Below are positions 12,606-24,475 of a stretch of DNA of 64,000 bases, piece by piece. The notes beneath the pieces were generated by a model. That model was not told where the DNA came from. It saw only the letters and a program-made list of their open reading frames with translations, and searched no databases. The stretch covers positions 14,877,001 through 14,941,000 of the forward strand of contig NC_091246.1 in the NCBI RefSeq assembly GCF_042477335.2, in the 5' to 3' direction. Origin of the DNA: Ovis canadensis. Lineage: Eukaryota > Chordata > Mammalia > Artiodactyla > Bovidae. Each line of letters opens with the position of its first letter. The stretch's first letter is position 1. The position numbers and the translations under genes are program-made.

Positions 12606-13528
12606 ACTGAGCTTGCTGTGTTTGATTAGGTCTCATTTTTTATTTTTGCTTTTATTCTTTAAGGGTACTGTTCTAATTAAATGTTGCTATGATTTGTGTC
12701 AGAGAATGTTTTGCTTATGTTCTCTTCTAGAAGTTTTAGGGTGTCATGTCTTATATTTAAGCTTTTAAGTCATTTTAAGTTTATTTTTGTGTGTGGTGTA
12801 AGGCTATGTTCTAACTTCATTGATTTATATGTAGCTGTCCAGCTTTACCAACATCACTTTGAGAAGAGTCTATCTTTACTCCATTGTAATTTTTGCCTCC
12901 TTTGTCAAAAATTAATTGACCATAGGTGTATGGGTTTATGTCTGGTTTCTTTCTTCTTTTCTTTCCTTTTTTTCCAGTACCATGCTGTTTTGACTACTAC
13001 AGTTTTTGTAATATTGTCTGAAGCCCGGGAGGCTTGTGCCTTCAGCTTTGATCTTTTTCTTCAGGATTGTTGTGGCAATTCTGAGTCTTTTATGGTTCCA
13101 TATAAATTTTAGGATTATTTGTCCTAGTTTTGAGAAAAATGTCATGGATCATTTCATAGGGATCACATTCCATCTGTAAACTGCTTTGAGTAGTATGGCC
13201 ATTTTAACAATGTTAATTCTTCCAATCCAAGAACATGGGCTATCATTCCATTTGAATTATTGTCAGTTTCCTTTATCAATGTTTTCTAGTTTTCAGCATA
13301 TAAATCTTTCACCTCCTTGGTTATATTTATTCTTAAGTATTCTATATTTTTAGATGTGATTTTAAATGGATTTTTTGTTATACTTCCTTTCTGATATTTC
13401 ACTGTTAGTGGAAAGAAATGCAACAGATTTCTGTATGTTAATCTTGTATCCTGCTACTTGCTTAATTCATTTATCAGTTCTAGTAGTTTTTGTGCATAGT
13501 CTTTAGGGTTTTCTGTATATAGTATCAC

Positions 13529-14531
13529 CTGACCTGCCTCTTGAGAAACCTGTATGCAGGTCAGGAAGCAACAGTTAGAACTGGACATGGAACAACAGAC
13601 TGGTTCCAAATAGGAAAAGGAGTCCGTCAAGGCTGTATATTGTCATCCTGCTTATTTAACTTATACGCAGAGTACAACATGAGAAATGCTGGGCTGGAAG
13701 AAGCACAAGCTGGAATCAAGATTGCCGGGAGAAATATCAATAACCTCAGATATGCAGATGACACCACCCTTATGGCAGAAAGTGAAGAGGAACTCAAAAG
13801 CCTCTTGATGAAAGTGAAAGAGGAGAGTGAAAAAGTTGGCTTAAAGCTCAACATTCAGAAAATGAAGATCATGGCATCTGGTCCCATCACTTCATGGGAA
13901 ATAGATGGGGAAACAGTGGAAACAGTGTCAGACTTTATTTTTTTGGGCTTCAAAATCACTGCAGATGGTGACTGCAGCCACGAAATTAAAAGACACTTAC
14001 TCCTTGGAAGGAAAGTTATGACCAACCTAGAGAGCATATTGAAAAGCAGAAATATTACTTTGCCAACAAAGGTCTGTCTAGTCAAGGCTATGGTTTCTCC
14101 AGTAGTCATGTATGGATGTGAGAGTTGGACTATGATGAAAGCTGAGTGTCGAAGAATTGATGCTTTTCAACTGTAGTGTTGGAGAAGACTCTTGAGAGTC
14201 CCTTGGACTGCAAGGAGATCCAACCAGTCCATCCTAAAGGAGATCAGCCCTGAGTGTTCACTGAGTGTTCAGCTAATGCTGAAACTCCAGTACTTTGGCC
14301 ACCTCATGGGAAGGGTTGACTCACTGGAAAAGACCCTGATGCTGGGAGGGATTGGAGGCAGGAGGAGAAGGGGACGACAGAGAATGAGATGGCTGGATGG
14401 CATCACCGACTCGAAGGACATGAGTTTGAGTGAACTCCGGGAGTTGGTGATGGACAGGGAGGCCTGGTGTGCTGCGATTCATGGAGTCGCAAAGAGTCTG
14501 ACATGACTGAGCGACTGAACTGAACTGAACT
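13529..14531 (+). mobile_element. BovB LINE, about 1 kb, with reverse-transcriptase core
   Basis: Truncated at its 5' end within the reverse-transcriptase region, complete to the 3' CTGAA tail. Flanking L1 gives a near-identical direct repeat, 'tatagtatca' (to 13528) against 'catagtatca' (to about 14543), consistent with a TSD of 10-12 bp and retrotransposition by target-primed reverse transcription. Confidence 0.95.
13541..14176 (+). pseudogene. BovB reverse transcriptase remnant (211 codons)
   Basis: The frame encodes the second half of the BovB reverse-transcriptase domain. The G-V-R-Q-G-C motif is at about residues 30-35 and the catalytic Y-A-D-D box is intact at residues 71-74 (13751-13762). 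It ends at a TAG at 14174 where family members have a Trp codon in 'ELWCWRRL'. Coding matches resume after it, so this is a nonsense mutation rather than the natural end. No upstream start, endonuclease or promoter remains, so it is not functional. Confidence 0.85.
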
Positions 14532-15082
14532 GATACATAGTATCATGTTATCTGCATATGATGACAGTTTCATCTCTTCTATTCCAATTTAGAGACCTTT
14601 TATTTTTTTTGTTGTTGTTTTATTGCTGTGGCTAGGATTTCAAATACTGTGTTGAATAGAAGTGATGAAAATAAGCATTCTTGTTTGTTCCAGATTTTAG
14701 CAGAAAGTCTTTCAGTTTTTTTTTTTTTTTTTTACCATTGAGTATTATGTTGGCTGTGGGTTTGTCATAAATATCTTTCATTATGTTGAGATATGTTCCC
14801 TCTGTACTAACTTTGGTAAGGGTTTTTATCATGAATGGATGTTGAATTTTATCAGATGCTTTTGCTGCATCTATTGAGATGATCATGTGGTTTTGACCTT
14901 TTCTTTTGTTGATGTGGTGTATCACATTGATTGATTAGTATTACTGAACCATCTTTGTGACCCTGGGATGAATCCAACTTGATTGTGGCATATGATCTTT
15001 TTTTGAGTGTGTTGTATTTGTTTTGCGTATATTTTGTTGAGAATTTTTGCAACTATATTCATCAAAAATATTGGCCTGTAGG

Positions 15083-15195
15083 ATCTTCTGTGGCAGTCTG
15101 GTGGTTAAGACTCTGCCCATCTAATGTAGGGTATGCAAATTTGATCACTGGTCAAGGAACTAGGTCCAGCACACTTGGGTGGAGAAGAAAAAGAT
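15083..15195 (+). mobile_element. CHR-type SINE inside L1
   Basis: 'tggcagtctggtggttaaga', 'ctctgccc' and 'ttgatcactggtcaaggaac' match the CHR SINE head and body, ending in an A-rich 'agaagaaaaag'. Flanks share 'aatattggcc'/'gatattgacc', a likely TSD. L1 resumes after it. Confidence 0.7.
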
Positions 15196-16140
15196 ATTGA
15201 CCAGAAATGTTCTTTTCTGGTGGTATCTTGGTCTGGTTTTGGCATCAGTGTGATGGTGGCTTCATAGAATGCCTTTAGGTGTGTTCCCTCCTCTTCAGTC
15301 TTCTGGAAGAGTTTGAGAAGGTTTGGTATGACTTCTTCTTTTATGTTTGGTAGAATTCCCCAGTGAAGCCATTTGGTACTGGGCTTTTGTTTTCAGGGAG
15401 GTTTTTTTTTAAATTAAATTTTGTTAATTACAGATTCTATTTAATTTCTAGTGATTGGTCTGTTCAAATGATCTGTTTCTTCTTGATTCAGTTTTGGTGG
15501 GCTGGAAACTTGTCCATTTCTTCTGGGTTGCCCTGTTTGTTGGCATGTAACTGTTCATAGTATTCCATTAGTGTTATTGTTTTGTATTTTGGTGGTATTA
15601 GTTGTTATTTCTTCATTAATTTTTTATTTTGTTTATTTTTGTTATTATTGTTTGGGTCCTCTTTCTTTTATTCTTCATGATCTTGGCCAGAGGTTTGTCA
15701 GTGTTATTTACACCAGCTCTTGGTTTTATTGATTTTTTTCTATTTTAAAAAATCTCTATTTTATTTCCTTTCTAACCTCAACTTTCCTTCCTTCTGCTGA
15801 CCAACCTCTAAACTTTCCTTCCTTCTGCTGCATAGCTTTTATTTGTTCTTCTTTTTCTAATTCTTTCAGGTTATGGGTTAGTTTATTTGCGATTATTTCT
15901 TGTGTTTGGAGGAAGGCCTTGTATCGCTATGAACTTCTAAGAACTGCTTTTGCTGTATCTCATAGATTTTGTATAGTTGTGTTTTCACTGTTGTTTTTCA
16001 AGATATTTTGAAATTTCCTCTTTGATTTCATCACTGACCCATTGATTTTTCTTTTTGTAGTAGCATATTGTTTAGTCTTTATATAATTGTTTTCTCATTT
16101 CTCTTTCTGTGATTGATTTCTAATTTCATGACTTTATAGT

Positions 16141-16405
16141 CACCATTTAAGTGTGATCCTAGCTGTAGGTTTTGTTGGTATTCTTACCAAGTTGAGGAAG
16201 TTCCGTTATATTACTAGTTTTGCTAAGTTTTTTTTTTTTTAAATCATGAATGGGTGTTAGATTTTGTCAGATCCTTTGTCTACATATATTGATATGATCA
16301 TGTGACTTTTCTTTTTTAGTCTGTGCAATAGGTTACATTACCTGATTTTGAAATATTGTGCCAGCCTTGCTTATCTGGGATAAATACCACTTGATTGTGA
16401 TAGCA
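16141..16405 (-). mobile_element. Old L1 ORF2 fragment, antisense
   Basis: 'aatcatgaatgggtgttaga', 'tatgatcatgtgac' and 'tgccagccttgcttatctgg' are complemented L1 ORF2. The same region was already passed inside the nested L1 at about 14,825-14,960, so this belongs to a different copy, perhaps the continuation of the host L1 at 9259-10592 with its middle deleted. Confidence 0.65.
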
Positions 16406-18605
16406 TGGTGTACATGGTAAAGGGACCACACCTCACCTTTCACATCTTGGTGAATAAGACAAGCTTAGTATAGTTTTTTAAGAGGATGAGGATTTTTCTT
16501 ATCATAAAAGTACACTTTAATTTGGTCAATACATTTGTTTATACAATGCTGTGTACACACCATTGTTTCATAAATACATGCTGTATCAAAAGCATATTTC
16601 TTTTGGAAAGTCCAGGAAGAATAATAATGTAAAAACCAATGAGGGGATTTTTGTTAGGATGGGGATTCCAAACTGACAGTCTAGAAAGGGAGGAAAGTAG
16701 ATTAATGTAAAGGATAGAAAAAAATAATTTATTTTCTAAGTATTGATGTGCTTTGGAAAAATTCACAATGTTAGGTCAACCAGATAGCATTTATTTCTGA
16801 TCAGACAGCCAAATGAAGCTGTGTAGAATAATGTAAAATAATTGAGTATAGCATAAAGACTCTCAGAGTCTCAGGAGACATAATTCTGCAGGCCCACTCC
16901 CAAATCTGTTCTCAGTAATTTAAGGAGATGATAATGGAGGCCATTCTTCTCAAATATTTCCTGAGTACATATTGGGTGTGTGACATCATGATGAGGCCCT
17001 GGGGAGTAGTGCCTAATGGTCAAATAAGGAGACAAACTCCCAGCTTCCTAGAAGTTTAATCTGAGAGGAGACATGGAAACAGGTATGCACAGTAGGAGGG
17101 ATTAAGAATGGAGTCACCTGTGACCCTGATTGAAAATATTAACACTTTGTCTTATTTTGGTCACAGGTCATATTGATCTGGTGTACAGGGAGAGGGGAGA
17201 TGCCTTTCAGAAGGCTAGGGAAACTGGGGGCTCAGGTTCCTAGCTGGGTTTAAAGACTTCTTAGATTCCATTCAACCACAAAATGATAATATAAACACTG
17301 GTGAATGCCACTGCCCACCCACCTCCACCCCACATTTGGGCTTTGTGAACATGTCATTCTCAGCACAGGCACAATTCTCAGCCATTCCCCAGTTCCTGGT
17401 TTACTTTAAGCTCAAGCTTATTTATTTCTCCAGCTGTGCTTTTAGACCTTTCAGGGCAGGTAGATTCCCTTAAACTTGATCAACTACACTCTCCACTTGC
17501 CAAGTCCATTAGAAACATACTCCAACCCACATACTTAGTAGGCTCTTCTCTGGAGAGGAAAAACAGTTTTTGTTTGTTTGTTTGTTTAAGCATTTCAAGT
17601 TGTGGGCTGCAGCATTTATCTAGGAGATAATCCCGACACAATTAACAGTTTTGAAACCACCATTTTAATATCAGATTCATTTCAAGTTTTCCCCTGACCC
17701 ATTTTTTTTTTTTTTAAAGCTAAAGAGTATTTCTGGAGAAATCCAAATGCATATTAACTTTACAACATCTGGGCTAATTCAATATTCTCAATTTGCCTTT
17801 TGAATTTTAATTTAGATTCACATGACCAAAAATGGTTTCCAGCCATGCCTTCAAGTACTGACCTTACTATATACATTGTCACAGATTGTGCTCACACAAA
17901 GTAATGAGAGGGCTAGGTGCAGAATATATTCATTCTATATGTAAATTGCCCCACACTGGAAACTCAAACCTGTATCCCAGAATGCGCTTGGATACACAGA
18001 AGCTTCAAAGGGAAATGTTTCCCTGAAGGGAATTGGTAAAATTGGAGTTGGGTGAACCTCAAAGGAGTCTCGATTTGCAAACATTGCTTATGTTTGGATT
18101 TGGAATTGAATTTGGCTCCAGCGGTTGGCATCCCTACACTGTGCTGTGAACTACCCCAGCCACAGAGAAGGGGGAGGAAGAGGAGTAGAATTTCCAGAAA
18201 ACACACAATAGTGCAATGTTGATGCAATTAAGAAAATTAGAAAATGAAGTTTAAATTGAAAAAGTCCGTCTTTATCTTTTGCTTCCTTTGTGATATCCTT
18301 TTAGCTCCACATCCTCTGTCTTCTTTGATCTCATTTGCCTTCTACTTTTCCTTCCCTTTCTTTTTCTTGTAAGATTGCTATTCAAGCCTATTCCTCTCTT
18401 TCTTCCAGAGTTTGCCTCAAGGGCTTGAGTTATGAATTTCAGAGCTTAAAGAGTTCTGGCAGGTTGCAAAAAAGTATGTTCAGTGTGAGCTAAATTTTGA
18501 AAAGGGAAACTATGCATTTATTTATGTGCATGTATGTATGTGCACAGACAAGATTAGAAGCATACTTAAATTTTTCTGCAGTGTTTTTCTTCTGGACCAT
18601 GTGTA
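16406..18605. other. Unassigned non-coding stretch
   Basis: No gene or clear family. It contains a (GTTT)n microsatellite at about 17567-17589, a T-run near 17701-17715 and short scattered frames on both strands. A minus frame of 87 codons at 17964-18227 has no recognisable relative. Confidence 0.45.
17567..17589. repeat. (GTTT)n microsatellite
   Basis: About five GTTT units. Confidence 0.9.
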
Positions 18606-18684
18606 GTTTTCACCTTCTTCCTCTTCTCCTTCTTCTCCTTCCTCTTTCTCTTCCTCTCTTTCTCTTCCTTCTTTTTTTTTTTTT
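18606..18684. repeat. CTT/CTTC pyrimidine microsatellite ending in a T-run
   Basis: Imperfect CTTCTC units followed by about 14 T. The acidic-plus-lysine frame on the minus strand is a translation of this GA-rich complement. Confidence 0.9.
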
Positions 18685-18934
18685 GTATTCTTTGTACTAT
18701 AAAGGATTTTCTCACTTTTCTGCAAAGAGCACTTCCAGTTTAATGAATGCCGCATATATAAAGAGCTGGTGACTTGCCATGTTCTTGTTGTCAGCGTTTA
18801 GCAATGTTACATTCTTTTCTGCACCTTTTTGTTTTTTATTATTGCTGTTAGTTTGAATAAAGTCCTTATTTTGTGCCTATTGCCTTTTAGTTTTAAAGGA
18901 TGTTTTGCTTTGCCTTCATTTAAAACAGCTATTG

Positions 18935-19058
18935 GAGGGAGTCTCAAAAGGGAGGGGTTATATGTATACCTATGGCTGATTCATGTTGAGGTTTGACAGG
19001 AAACAGCAAAATTCCATAAAGCAATTATCCTTCAATAAAAAGTAAATTAATTTTAAAA
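18935..19058 (+). mobile_element. Ruminant L1 3' end (about 120 bp)
   Basis: 'tatgtatacctatggctgat' then 'taaagcaattatccttcaat' and an A/T-rich tail: the terminal 3' UTR of ruminant L1, a very short 5'-truncated insertion. Confidence 0.85.
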
Positions 19059-19734
19059 AATCAGGACAAAAAAACAGTTATTTAATTTAATTTGTGTGGT
19101 TAAAGTATATCCTCTCTGTAGACACTGGATGGGTTTCTGAGATGCTGTGGATAAATAAAGATTTAGCAAATAAATAATATTTAGAAGGATTTAGAGAAAT
19201 ATGCTCTTCTTAGAAAACAATAAAAAATCAATTCTTTTGGAAAAGGAAATCATGTCACAAAATTTTCCTTCTGGATATTGTCACAAGCCAGTTTTTCATT
19301 ATAACATAGATAGTAATATGGCTCAAGGAAATAAAAAAATAATCATATCAGAAATATGTAAAAATCACATATTTTGTCCAGGAAATGGATTATTAACTAT
19401 CTGTGTACACATAATATGTGTCCAGATATACACATAAAGAAACATTGACTCAGACCTTTTCAGTTTTCTTAAATGCATAATCTTCAGTGAAACTCTGTTT
19501 TCACGGACCATGACATAAAGCAAAGCTTCTTTAATTCTCATCAAGAATCTGAAAGGAAGAGCAGTCTTGATTGCTAAAAGTCTACATTATGGAATATGTC
19601 TAGAAAGATGGGAGTTTGATTGCCTAAAAAAGATGGGAGTAAATGGCCCATTTACTGTAACTAGCCAAAGGGTTTTCAAGGAAAGATGCCATAAATTCTG
19701 CATACTGAGGCTTAACTTATCATGCATTCTAGTA
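19059..19734. other. Unassigned AT-rich stretch
   Basis: No gene or repeat family seen. The 78-codon (19201-19437) and 61-codon frames have no recognisable relatives. Confidence 0.45.
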
Positions 19735-19975
19735 TCGTGGTTGAAAGCATGAGTTCTCTTGCCAAACACTCTGGATTCAATCATAGCACAGCCTCTTACT
19801 AGGTCTGAGACTTAGGGCTATAAAATATCTTCTCTGTACTTCATTTGTAAAACAAAGAAAATAATAGTACTTACTTCAAACAGTTGCTGTGAGAATTTAG
19901 TTAGAAAATATATGCGTGCTCTTAGAACACGGCCTTGCCATAGCTAGTTAGCTATAGGTAGCTATTATTGCTTCA
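19735..19975 (+). mobile_element. MIR SINE
   Basis: Nearly full-length order: 'gcatgagttctcttgcc', 'ggattcaatcatagcacagc', 'cttactaggtctgagactta', 'ttcatttgtaaaacaaag', 'taatagtacttacttc', ending near 'tagctattattgct'. Confidence 0.85.
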
Positions 19976-20024
19976 GTGAGGCAGCATGATACATGAAGAC
20001 AGATGTAGGAGTGGTGGTATTACG

Positions 20025-20262
20025 TAATGGTTAAGATGGTGGGTTCAGACCACTTGGTCTTCGAATCTCATTCATCTATTTGCTAAGCAACCTTAACAAG
20101 TTCCTTAACCATTCTGCCCTTCAGTTTCCTCACAAGTAGAAGTGTGCTAAATGTAGTACCTACCTCACAGAAAGATGCAAAGGTTATTGTGAAGGATTAA
20201 CATTTATAAGTCACGTAGAAATGTATGTGGCACATAGCATTTGATAAATGCTGCTGTTATTA
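20025..20262 (+). mobile_element. MIR SINE, second copy in tandem orientation
   Basis: 'ccttaacaagttccttaacc', 'ttcagtttcctcacaagtag', 'gtagtacctacctcacag' and 'gataaatgctgctgttatta'. About 50 bp separate it from the preceding MIR in the same orientation. They differ enough to be independent insertions. Confidence 0.85.
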
Positions 20263-20352
20263 TTACTGGCTATTTGCCTCTGTTACAGCACTCACTTTTC
20301 CAGTCTGCTTTTCTATGAATAAAATGGGAATAATAATTCTCAGGATGCTCAA

Positions 20353-20562
20353 AGTGAAAGTGAAGTCGCTCAGTCGTGTCCGACTCTTTGCGACCCTGTG
20401 GACTTTAGCCTACCAGGCTCCTCGGTCCATGGAATTTTCCAGGCAAGAGTACTGGAGTGGGTTGCTATTTCCTTCTCCTGGGGAACTTCCCAACCCAGGG
20501 ATTGAACCCTGGTCTCCCACATCACAGGCAGACGCTTTACCATCTGAGCCACCAGGGAAGAC
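20353..20562 (-). mobile_element. Bov-tA SINE with 12-bp TSD
   Basis: Complete tRNA head (minus strand, near 20550) plus BovA body. Exact direct repeats 'caggatgctcaa' flank it at 20341-20352 and 20563-20574. The perfect TSD and good preservation argue for a fairly recent insertion. It lies just beyond the MIR 3' end. Confidence 0.95.
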
Positions 20563-20823
20563 CAGGATGCTCAAGCGCCTTCCTAAATTACTTTATATCT
20601 CAGAGGACTGATTTTTAAATATTGTCTCTCATCTCCAAAGTCACCGCTTCTATGCCCTACATTGTGGAGCTGGGACAGGGAGCCTGCAAACCTCTGTTCT
20701 GCCATAGCTGCCCCCCACATTAGGAATCTGAGTTTGGTTTCCACGGGCTTCTGCATTTCAGTATTTCTAGACTCTTCCATTGTTCCTTGAGCCTGAGGAG
20801 TGAAAGTTGCTTCTTGAAATTGT

Positions 20824-20894
20824 TGCGTGGCGTACTGCAGTCCATGGGGTCACAGAGTCGGACAAGAAAGAGTGACTGACCTGAACTGAACTGA
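20824..20894 (+). mobile_element. BovB 3' terminus fragment
   Basis: 'ctgcagtccatggggtcaca' through 'gacctgaactgaactgata': only the last 70 bp of BovB, with its CTGAA tail. Confidence 0.8.
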
Positions 20895-21436
20895 TACCTT
20901 TGAGTCCTCTTCCTGCTTGTTCTGTTACCTAGTTAACCACTTCACGCCTATTTAGCAATCCTTTCTGTTGAATTATCTCTGCTCAAATAACTGGTGTGGT
21001 TTCTGGCTCTTGATTGGATCCTGACTGGCAACTTGGGAAATCTCAGACTCACTCAGGAAGCAGAACACCTGGAGGTTATGGTATTTGAAGCAAAACCTTA
21101 TGACAGACTGACATTCTGTATACACTGAGAGAAGACTTCATTTTCTCCTCAGCTGCTATTAATATTATCTTAGCTTATTACCAAAAATCAATAAAAGCCC
21201 AAGATCTAATTTACATTCATGGCAGAAAAAGAAGAGAAAATTGTGGAACTTCTCTCTACTATTTTTTTTTTTCCCTTGAGTATATAGTTTTTGGCTAGAA
21301 TTTTATTTCGGCAGTGAATCCCTTTGATTCAGCTCACAGGAAATCAGCATATCTCACTTGAGAAGTTAGGACTCTTTCTCTCTCCTATTTACAATTCTTT
21401 TTTAAGGGATCTTAATCCCTACCACCTCCCCCAACA
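20895..21436. other. Unassigned non-coding stretch
   Basis: Nothing recognised apart from a T-run at about 21262-21273. Confidence 0.45.
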
Positions 21437-21480
21437 TGCGCGCGCACACACACACACAGACACACACATACACACACACT
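21437..21480. repeat. (CA)n microsatellite with a (GC)n lead
   Basis: GCGCGC followed by CA units interrupted by single G and T changes, ending in ACACACACT. Confidence 0.95.
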
Positions 21481-22795
21481 GGAATGGTAAACTACAATCC
21501 AAGTGCAGTTATTATGAACGTCCATTGATGAAGTTTAAATTTAAAGGAACCTGCGGTATTCTAAATCATTTTTGAAAAACAAAAAAGGTGACTTGGAGAG
21601 AGGCAGGAGTGTGCTGTGACTAATGTGGAACTGAATTCAAACCTTGTTTTCCGGCTCAGTCTTTTTAATTGCAGCAAATTGTGACTTCCTGTTTTTTTTC
21701 TAGCGCAGGGACATGGCTAATGAATAAGGCCCCATAAGCATGCTTGGACATCAAATGACTCTTACAAAAGAGCATTTTGATGATTTAAGTGTAAATAAAT
21801 TAGAAACATACTGTGGTATTTGATGTCTTTAAAAGTCCCCATGAGGTTAAAAATGGAGAGCCAGTGAAGGACGAGAGAAAATGAGAAACTTAGTGACATG
21901 AACTATTTTGAAGTACTCTTGGATTCGATAAGTCCCTAAATAAGGCTGATTTGCATATTCTTATTTGATAATGAAAGGGTCTTCGTTAATCCTGACAATC
22001 AGAGTAATGCAAGTAACAATTATAGTTGGAATCTGTTTCAGCAAAAAGCATGTATTTTTTATAAGGAAATGATCATATGCTAATACATTCTAAGTCATAG
22101 GTAATGTTTCCTGCATTTCCTAAAGGAAGTATCTTGTGAGAAAAATGAAAGCATTTTTCTGCTGTATGAGGAGTTGTGGGTGGGGGACGAAAGAGGGAGA
22201 GAAAAAAGAAGAGATTATATTCGCTGGATCTTGAAAGTTTTTGGATAGTGGAAGCCTTGGTTTCAATTGGTTTGTTTCTAAGTTAAAACAAAATAAATTA
22301 TGAACACTTCTTGCTACATTTGTTAACATTGAGGTCAGAACTTCTCATTCTGTTAAGCCTTCTTCACTGATTTCATAAAGGTGATAAAAGCAAGTTTCTT
22401 ATTCTTTTCTCCCAAAATCCTGGCACTAAACTGAATGCAGCACTAACCTGAAGAGGGAGAATTAAGGAACTGTATTTTCACAATATCTGAAGTAGGTTTA
22501 TGCTATGCCCTTCCCCTTTTGGGGAACGTCTTCTGTAAAATGACAGCCTGGGAGTTGTTGAACTTTCTTGACTCTTGACCTGGGGCAGCTGGGGAATGAA
22601 ACATTTTACACTGAGAATTTAACACCCTTTACTTAATCCCTAATCTCAGTTCCTTTTCATACATGGACTTTATTAACGTAATCATATAATCAATAGCTTT
22701 GCCTCATATTTGTTAATTTTAATACTTAAAAAATAATTGTTTTGTTTTATAACAATATTTACAACCTTTTAACTGAGCTCTATGTTTACTACGTT
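21481..22795. other. Unassigned non-coding stretch
   Basis: No gene or repeat recognised in 1.3 kb, which is long for this window. It may be ordinary unique sequence; a comparison with other mammals would show whether any part is constrained. Confidence 0.45.
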
Positions 22796-22807
22796 TCAGT
22801 AGTTAGC

Positions 22808-23069
22808 TGCTGCTGCTGCTAAGTCGCTTCAGTCGTGTTCAACTCTGTGCAACCCCGTAGAAGGCAGCCCACCAGGCTTCCCCGTCCCTGGGATTCTCCA
22901 GGCAAGAACACTGGAGTGGGTTGCTGTTTCCTTCTCCAATGCATGAAAGTGAAGTCGCTCAGTCATGTCTGACTCTTTGTGACCCCATGGACTGCAGCCC
23001 ACCAGGCTCCTCCGTCCACGGGATTTTCCAGGCAAGAGTACTGGAGTGGGGTGCCATTGCCTTCTCCGG
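22808..23069 (-). mobile_element. BOV-A2 SINE with 12-bp TSD
   Basis: Dimeric BOV-A2 in reverse: (GCT)n tail complement at 22808-22820, two BovA monomers, ends 'ggtgccattgccttctccg'. Direct repeats 'tcagtagttagc' lie at 22796-22807 and 23070-23081, exact. Few differences from the consensus suggest a young copy. Confidence 0.96.
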
Positions 23070-23081
23070 TCAGTAGTTAGC

Positions 23082-24299
23082 ACTGAACCTTTTATACCCT
23101 GACTTCTTCATTCTTGGGTTTTTATCTTTCTGTAGACTGGTGTATATCTCCAAAAATATTTTTTAAATATATATTTTCTGAGAACTTACAAATCTGAGAC
23201 TGTCTGTCTCTTGCATTCAGGTAGGAATGACATTTTGACTTGGTATAAAATTCTTAGTCTCTCGGTTTTTGCCTTCTCGGTACACTGTTGCCATGGCTCT
23301 ATTATTTTTTGTTATCCTCTTCTTTCATCTTATTCTTTTCTCATTTTACTTCATCCTGTTCTCTCCTTATGGCCTCTCCCTCCTTTATCCTCCACACCCA
23401 ACTCTTACCTCATTTCAGAACTACCACGTCTTTTTTCTTTATGCTACAAAAGATACCAAACAGCTTTCTAAAATTTTCTTCTGGTTCCTGTCATAAATCT
23501 TTTTAAGGAAGTAACTTATTCTCTGAATTGCATGGTTAATATTCTTTTTTTGGTTGTTCTGTAGAGTTTTTCAGCAGTTTTCCCTTGAAATTCTCCTCAT
23601 AATGAAAGCTCCACACAGATCTGACTTTTAACAAGAGAAGCTCTGTCAGGTTAGGGTAGAGAGCTCTCCTCTCTTACCACTTGGCCCTTTGGCACTTAGA
23701 ACTGATGGAAGCCATGATGGCACTCTGGAATCCAGCATGCAAGCCCCACCTCCCAGGTGCACCATGCTGCCCTCTCGCATGGCCTGACGTGTGATTGCTT
23801 AGAATTTTAGTCCTTAAATAGGTACAACAGATACAGCATTTTTGATTACCTCAAAAAGCAGTGCCTGTGCTATAGAGTGGGATCTCCAAGTTTTTCTGGT
23901 TGTTTCTGTCAGGCTTAATTTTCAGTGTTGATGGAGGTTTTCCTCTGACTTCATGTACATTTTAATGGCAGCAGCTCCTGCTGGGGCTGCTAGCCAGATG
24001 CTATTGTAAAGTAGAAATAAAATTACTGGGCCAAAGAGTCTGCACACTGAAAACTCTCTGTATATATTGCTGAATAGCATTCCAAAGACTTGGTACTGAT
24101 CTGCTCTTCTGTCAGCCAGGAACTTTTTCCCAAGCTCTTGGATCTGTATTATTAAAGTCTCATAGAAATGATTCCTTCAACCAAGAATTTTTATTATCAT
24201 CTGTCTATGCCCATAGTCAGTCATGTTTGATATTTGTATCTTTAAAGCATCCAACTGACAAACTTGTATTTTTTTCCCCTTAAATGTAGCATCAGTGTG
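23082..24299. other. Unassigned; faint traces of old L1
   Basis: At about 23220-23300 'cttggtataaaattcttagt' and at about 24015-24125 'actgggccaaagagtctgca' recall diverged antisense L1. The T/C-rich part (23300-23410) gives three overlapping hydrophobic frames with no family resemblance. Nothing else recognised. Confidence 0.35.
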
Positions 24300-24463
24300 C
24301 TTTATGTAGCAAAAGACCAGTGTTTGTTACCAGGAGTTTAAGCCTGGATTTTCCCACTTTACCCACTGTGTGATCAGGACAAGTTCTTCAAGTTCTCTGG
24401 GCTTCATTTGCAAAGTGTTTACTGACATGCCTGCACACAAAGTTATGACAGGCACTTGAGTTG
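24300..24463 (+). mobile_element. MIR SINE, diverged
   Basis: 'cactgtgtgatcaggacaag' then 'cttcatttgcaaagtg' and 'gacaggcacttg' follow MIR order. A BovB is inserted at its 3' side. Confidence 0.55.
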
Positions 24464-24475
24464 AGGGCTGGGTAG

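Larger units (their letters stand above)
10593..16140 (-). mobile_element. Ruminant-type L1, antisense, 5' truncated, carrying four later insertions
   Basis: On the minus strand it runs from mid ORF2 to a 3' UTR and tail near 10600. Landmarks (plus strand): 'aatgttgtattagtttgtag', 'ttccattatgtatatatacc', 'gattgctggatcatatggca'. A 97-codon minus frame (14632-14925) keeps ORF2 reverse-transcriptase sequence (NRCSKSI-like context upstream and [11 protein letters not shown] in it). Interruptions: BovB at 11168-11629, 12133-12605 and 13529-14531 and a CHR SINE at 15083-15195. Removing these leaves about 3.5 kb of L1. The 3' UTR differs from the host L1 on its left, so it is a separate, younger insertion. 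Confidence 0.85.

Noticed and set aside
12696..13112. 138-codon plus-strand hydrophobic frame
   Set aside because: Lies on the antisense strand of the nested L1; T-rich complement of ORF2 gives membrane-like residues by chance.
18522..18755. Minus-strand acidic/lysine-rich frame
   Set aside because: Translation of the GA-rich complement of a CTT/CTTC tract; likewise 7101-7395 and 43868-44176.
23211..23506. Three overlapping hydrophobic frames that could suggest a membrane protein
   Set aside because: They overlap in different frames across a T/C-rich stretch with no conserved domain; low complexity explains them.
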